Shown piece after piece: positions 62,109-64,000 of a stretch of DNA of 64,000 nt; the stretch's first letter is position 1; every line of letters begins with the position of its first letter. A program made the position numbers and the translations under genes. The notes beneath the pieces were generated by a model. The model worked only from the letters and a program-made list of their open reading frames with translations. It did not search any database and was not told the DNA's origin. The DNA is from Bryum argenteum (taxonomy: Eukaryota > Streptophyta > Bryopsida > Bryales > Bryaceae). Where the stretch lies: the NCBI GenBank assembly GCA_037043015.1, contig CM073323.1, forward strand, positions 1,054,001 to 1,118,000, written 5' to 3'.

Positions 62109-62860
62109 TAACTAGTATATACTCGTGTCCTTCAAAAAAAAAATAGTATTTGGTTAATTCGTGAGTAAGGTCCCTCATCCTGATGAGTGAGCTTTTTATT
62201 TGGTGCTTTTTGAAAACTACCCTCTATCCTTGGCTCCCCCGTTGATAGTCCTCCTGGTCAGTTCTAAAAACAATTAGCGTATTCTTCGTTCGCTTCTTTT
62301 CGATTGCCCATGCTTTTTTAGATATCAATTTCCTGTCTTCTCTTCTGCTCTTCTTCCCCATTTTCCATTTTTTTGTTACTCGTTCCCTATCACCAAAGCC
62401 CTAGTCCCGATTCCATCTTTTGTTCCTAGTTCATCGTCCCACAACTCTCCTTCTTGGTTTTCATCATTCGTTCCCGGTTCACATCAATTTCTTTCTAATT
62501 CCCATCATTTGTTCCTTGTTCTCATTTTTTGTTCTTGGTTCCCATCCTTCGTTCCCGCTTTCTATTGTCTGTTCCCAGTTCCTAGTTTCCCTCCAATGTT
62601 CCCCTGATCTCCTGTTCACGCTGCCTTTGCTCCCATTTTTATGTTCCATACTCGTTGTCCCTTCGACTCTTTCTTATATTAGAGGGATCTAGTAAAATCT
62701 TAATAACAATCAGATACCAATACGGAAACTCTTCAAAATCTTCCAACTCTTCATGGCGTGTATACATGACTAAATGACGATGGCCATGACCATAACCATG
62801 CATGTGTGGATCGCCAAAGATAGACATACAAATCGTATTCATTTATATATAGAGATTATT
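62109..62860 (+). repeat. Dispersed repeat, copy related to 16.3-16.8 kb and 63.77 kb
   Basis: It starts with ACTAGTATATACTCGTGTCC, followed by a GTGAGTAA block, a pyrimidine-rich section of TTCCC words (62400-62640), and the AATAACAATCAGATACCA to ACTCTTCATG section. The same opening words recur at 63769, as a second direct copy cut by the window end, and the later part recurs inverted at 16316-16790. Confidence 0.55.
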
Positions 62861-62939
62861 AGTTGTTGTAAACATATACTCTTAGGCTATGAGTATATTT
62901 TTCAAGATATGAATAGTTTTAAACCGTGTATGGTGTGAA

Positions 62940-63047
62940 AAAAGATTGTACTGAAAGGACGATGAGATCAAAGCAAGTAGGATTGTACTGAAAGGATGAT
63001 GATATAAAAGCAAAAAAGAGGAAGATAAAGAAACGATAAGATAGAAA

Positions 63048-63085
<38 letters not shown>

Positions 63086-63390
63086 GTGATGAAGGACGAT
63101 AAGGTAAAAGCGAAAAATGGATCGTTCTGAAGGACGATGATAGAAAAAAATGGATCGTGCTGAAAAAACGATGGAAGCGTAAAAGGGATCGCGTTGAAGG
63201 ATGATGAAAGCAAAAAATGGATTGTGTTGTAGGACGATGAAAGCCAAATATGGATCCTGAAGGACGATAAGATGAAAGTAAAAAAAGGATCGTGGTGAAG
63301 GGACGATAAGATGAAGAAAAAAAATAATCCAGGTGAGGAAGATGAGATGAAAGCGCAAAGATATCATACTGAAGGGACAATAAGATGAAA
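62940..63390 (+). repeat. Degenerate minisatellite, about a dozen ~30-40-base units
   Basis: Units read roughly GGATCGTGCTGAAGGACGAT followed by GAGATGAAAGCAAAAA. Each holds a small ATCGT..ACGAT inverted pair. A 33-base A run (63051-63083) interrupts one unit. Because units are often multiples of three, open frames appear on the minus strand, but the translated strings are repetitive and not a gene. Confidence 0.8.
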
Positions 63391-63768
63391 GTGTTGTTGG
63401 TAGGTAGAACGCAAAGGAGGTTGTGCATTGACCATGTTTATAATAATAAAGACATGGCTACTAAGACAAAAGACTTATTTAGAATCTTTTTAGATTACAA
63501 CAAGATACTTTGGAGTGTCAATGAAAATTGGATTTCATGCATCGTAATGTATTGTAGAGCGACAAATGTCCCTTTGTCGACTAAGTTATGTTGCTTGTGA
63601 CAACTTAACTCACTTGAAACTTGACAATTGAAGAATAGGAGGTGTAAGCACCAATATTGAGAACCATTAGATGCCATGACAAGGTTTTTAAATAAATTTC
63701 CTATAAAGCATGTGCCATTTAGAAAAACATGTGACTAGGTGGTTGTTCCAAAATCTTTTATACACCAC

Positions 63769-64000
63769 TAGTATATATTGTGTTCTCCATACATGCAAAC
63801 CAAAAAGTATATACTATTCGATTAACTTGTGAGTAATTTCTTGAAAATAGTTCCCTATCTCCAAAATATCATTACCCATTCCCATCATTTCTTCCCATTT
63901 CCTCGGTCCCCCAATGTGAAAGTGGTATTCTTCATACCCCTCCAAATACCTTACCTATGATGTTGTAACTCTTTGAAACCCTATAAATTCTATATACTGT
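63769..64000 (+). repeat. Second direct copy of the dispersed repeat (cut by window end)
   Basis: It opens with CACTAGTATATATTGTGTTC, then ATTAACTTGTGAGTAA and a TTCCC-type pyrimidine-rich section, the same order as from 62109. It continues past the window. Confidence 0.5.

Noticed and set aside
62882-63428. Two long overlapping minus-strand open frames
   Set aside because: Their translations are repetitive (Phe/Ile/Leu/Tyr strings) and come from a tandem array, with a poly-A run read as a Phe stretch.
1-64000. CRISPR array, operon, rRNA gene, phage or bacterial insertion sequence
   Set aside because: The window is plant nuclear DNA; none of the tandem repeats has the spacer pattern of CRISPR, and no such genes were seen.

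Overview
The window reads as nuclear DNA of a land plant. It carries multi-exon genes with short GT-AG introns (mostly 80-400 bases) and plant-specific families: a peroxisomal IBR3-type acyl-CoA dehydrogenase, an EMB1417-type PPR protein, a WEB-type coiled-coil protein, an RLCK-type kinase and a nepenthesin-like protease. The compact genes in AT-rich intergenic DNA would suit a bryophyte, most likely a moss, but that is inference. Exons were assembled by hand. Each junction was checked for splice sites and for a matching reading phase, and every assembled CDS keeps a single open frame.

Layout, left to right: a cut-off gene of an unrecognised family with dioxygenase-like resemblance (1-1433, minus); a 20-exon LisH/HEAT protein of the RELCH (KIAA1468/At5g16210) type (2307-10956, minus); transposon remnants (11254-12535); the spliceosomal protein SmD3 (13855-15603, minus); AT-rich repeat DNA (16.3-18.2 kb); an EMB1417-like PPR protein (18235-20994, minus), head to head with a plastid-targeted DUF2306 membrane protein (22158-23980, plus); a VTT/SNARE-associated Golgi protein (26284-27157, plus), convergent with a receptor-like cytoplasmic pseudokinase (28342-30660, minus); an intronless aspartic-protease-like protein (32657-33958, plus); a small Cys-rich membrane protein (35350-35634, plus); IBR3 (38181-44278, minus); an S-adenosylmethionine carrier (46606-49795, plus); and a WEB-like coiled-coil protein (50615-56737, minus). 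The last 6 kb is repeat-rich.

The genes are ordinary neighbours, not a cluster or operon, and I see no single undescribed multi-gene system. The most notable points are: (i) a well-formed U12-type AT-AC intron in the RELCH-type gene; (ii) a family of short elements flanked by TTAA and ending in CCCT/AGGG, which looks like a piggyBac-type MITE family, in five copies including three placed end to end; (iii) a kinase that has lost both its ATP-binding lysine and its DFG aspartate; (iv) an aspartic-protease-like protein in which both catalytic DTG-type motifs are altered; and (v) a 33-base terminal inverted repeat Tourist-like MITE abutting a truncated gene fragment.
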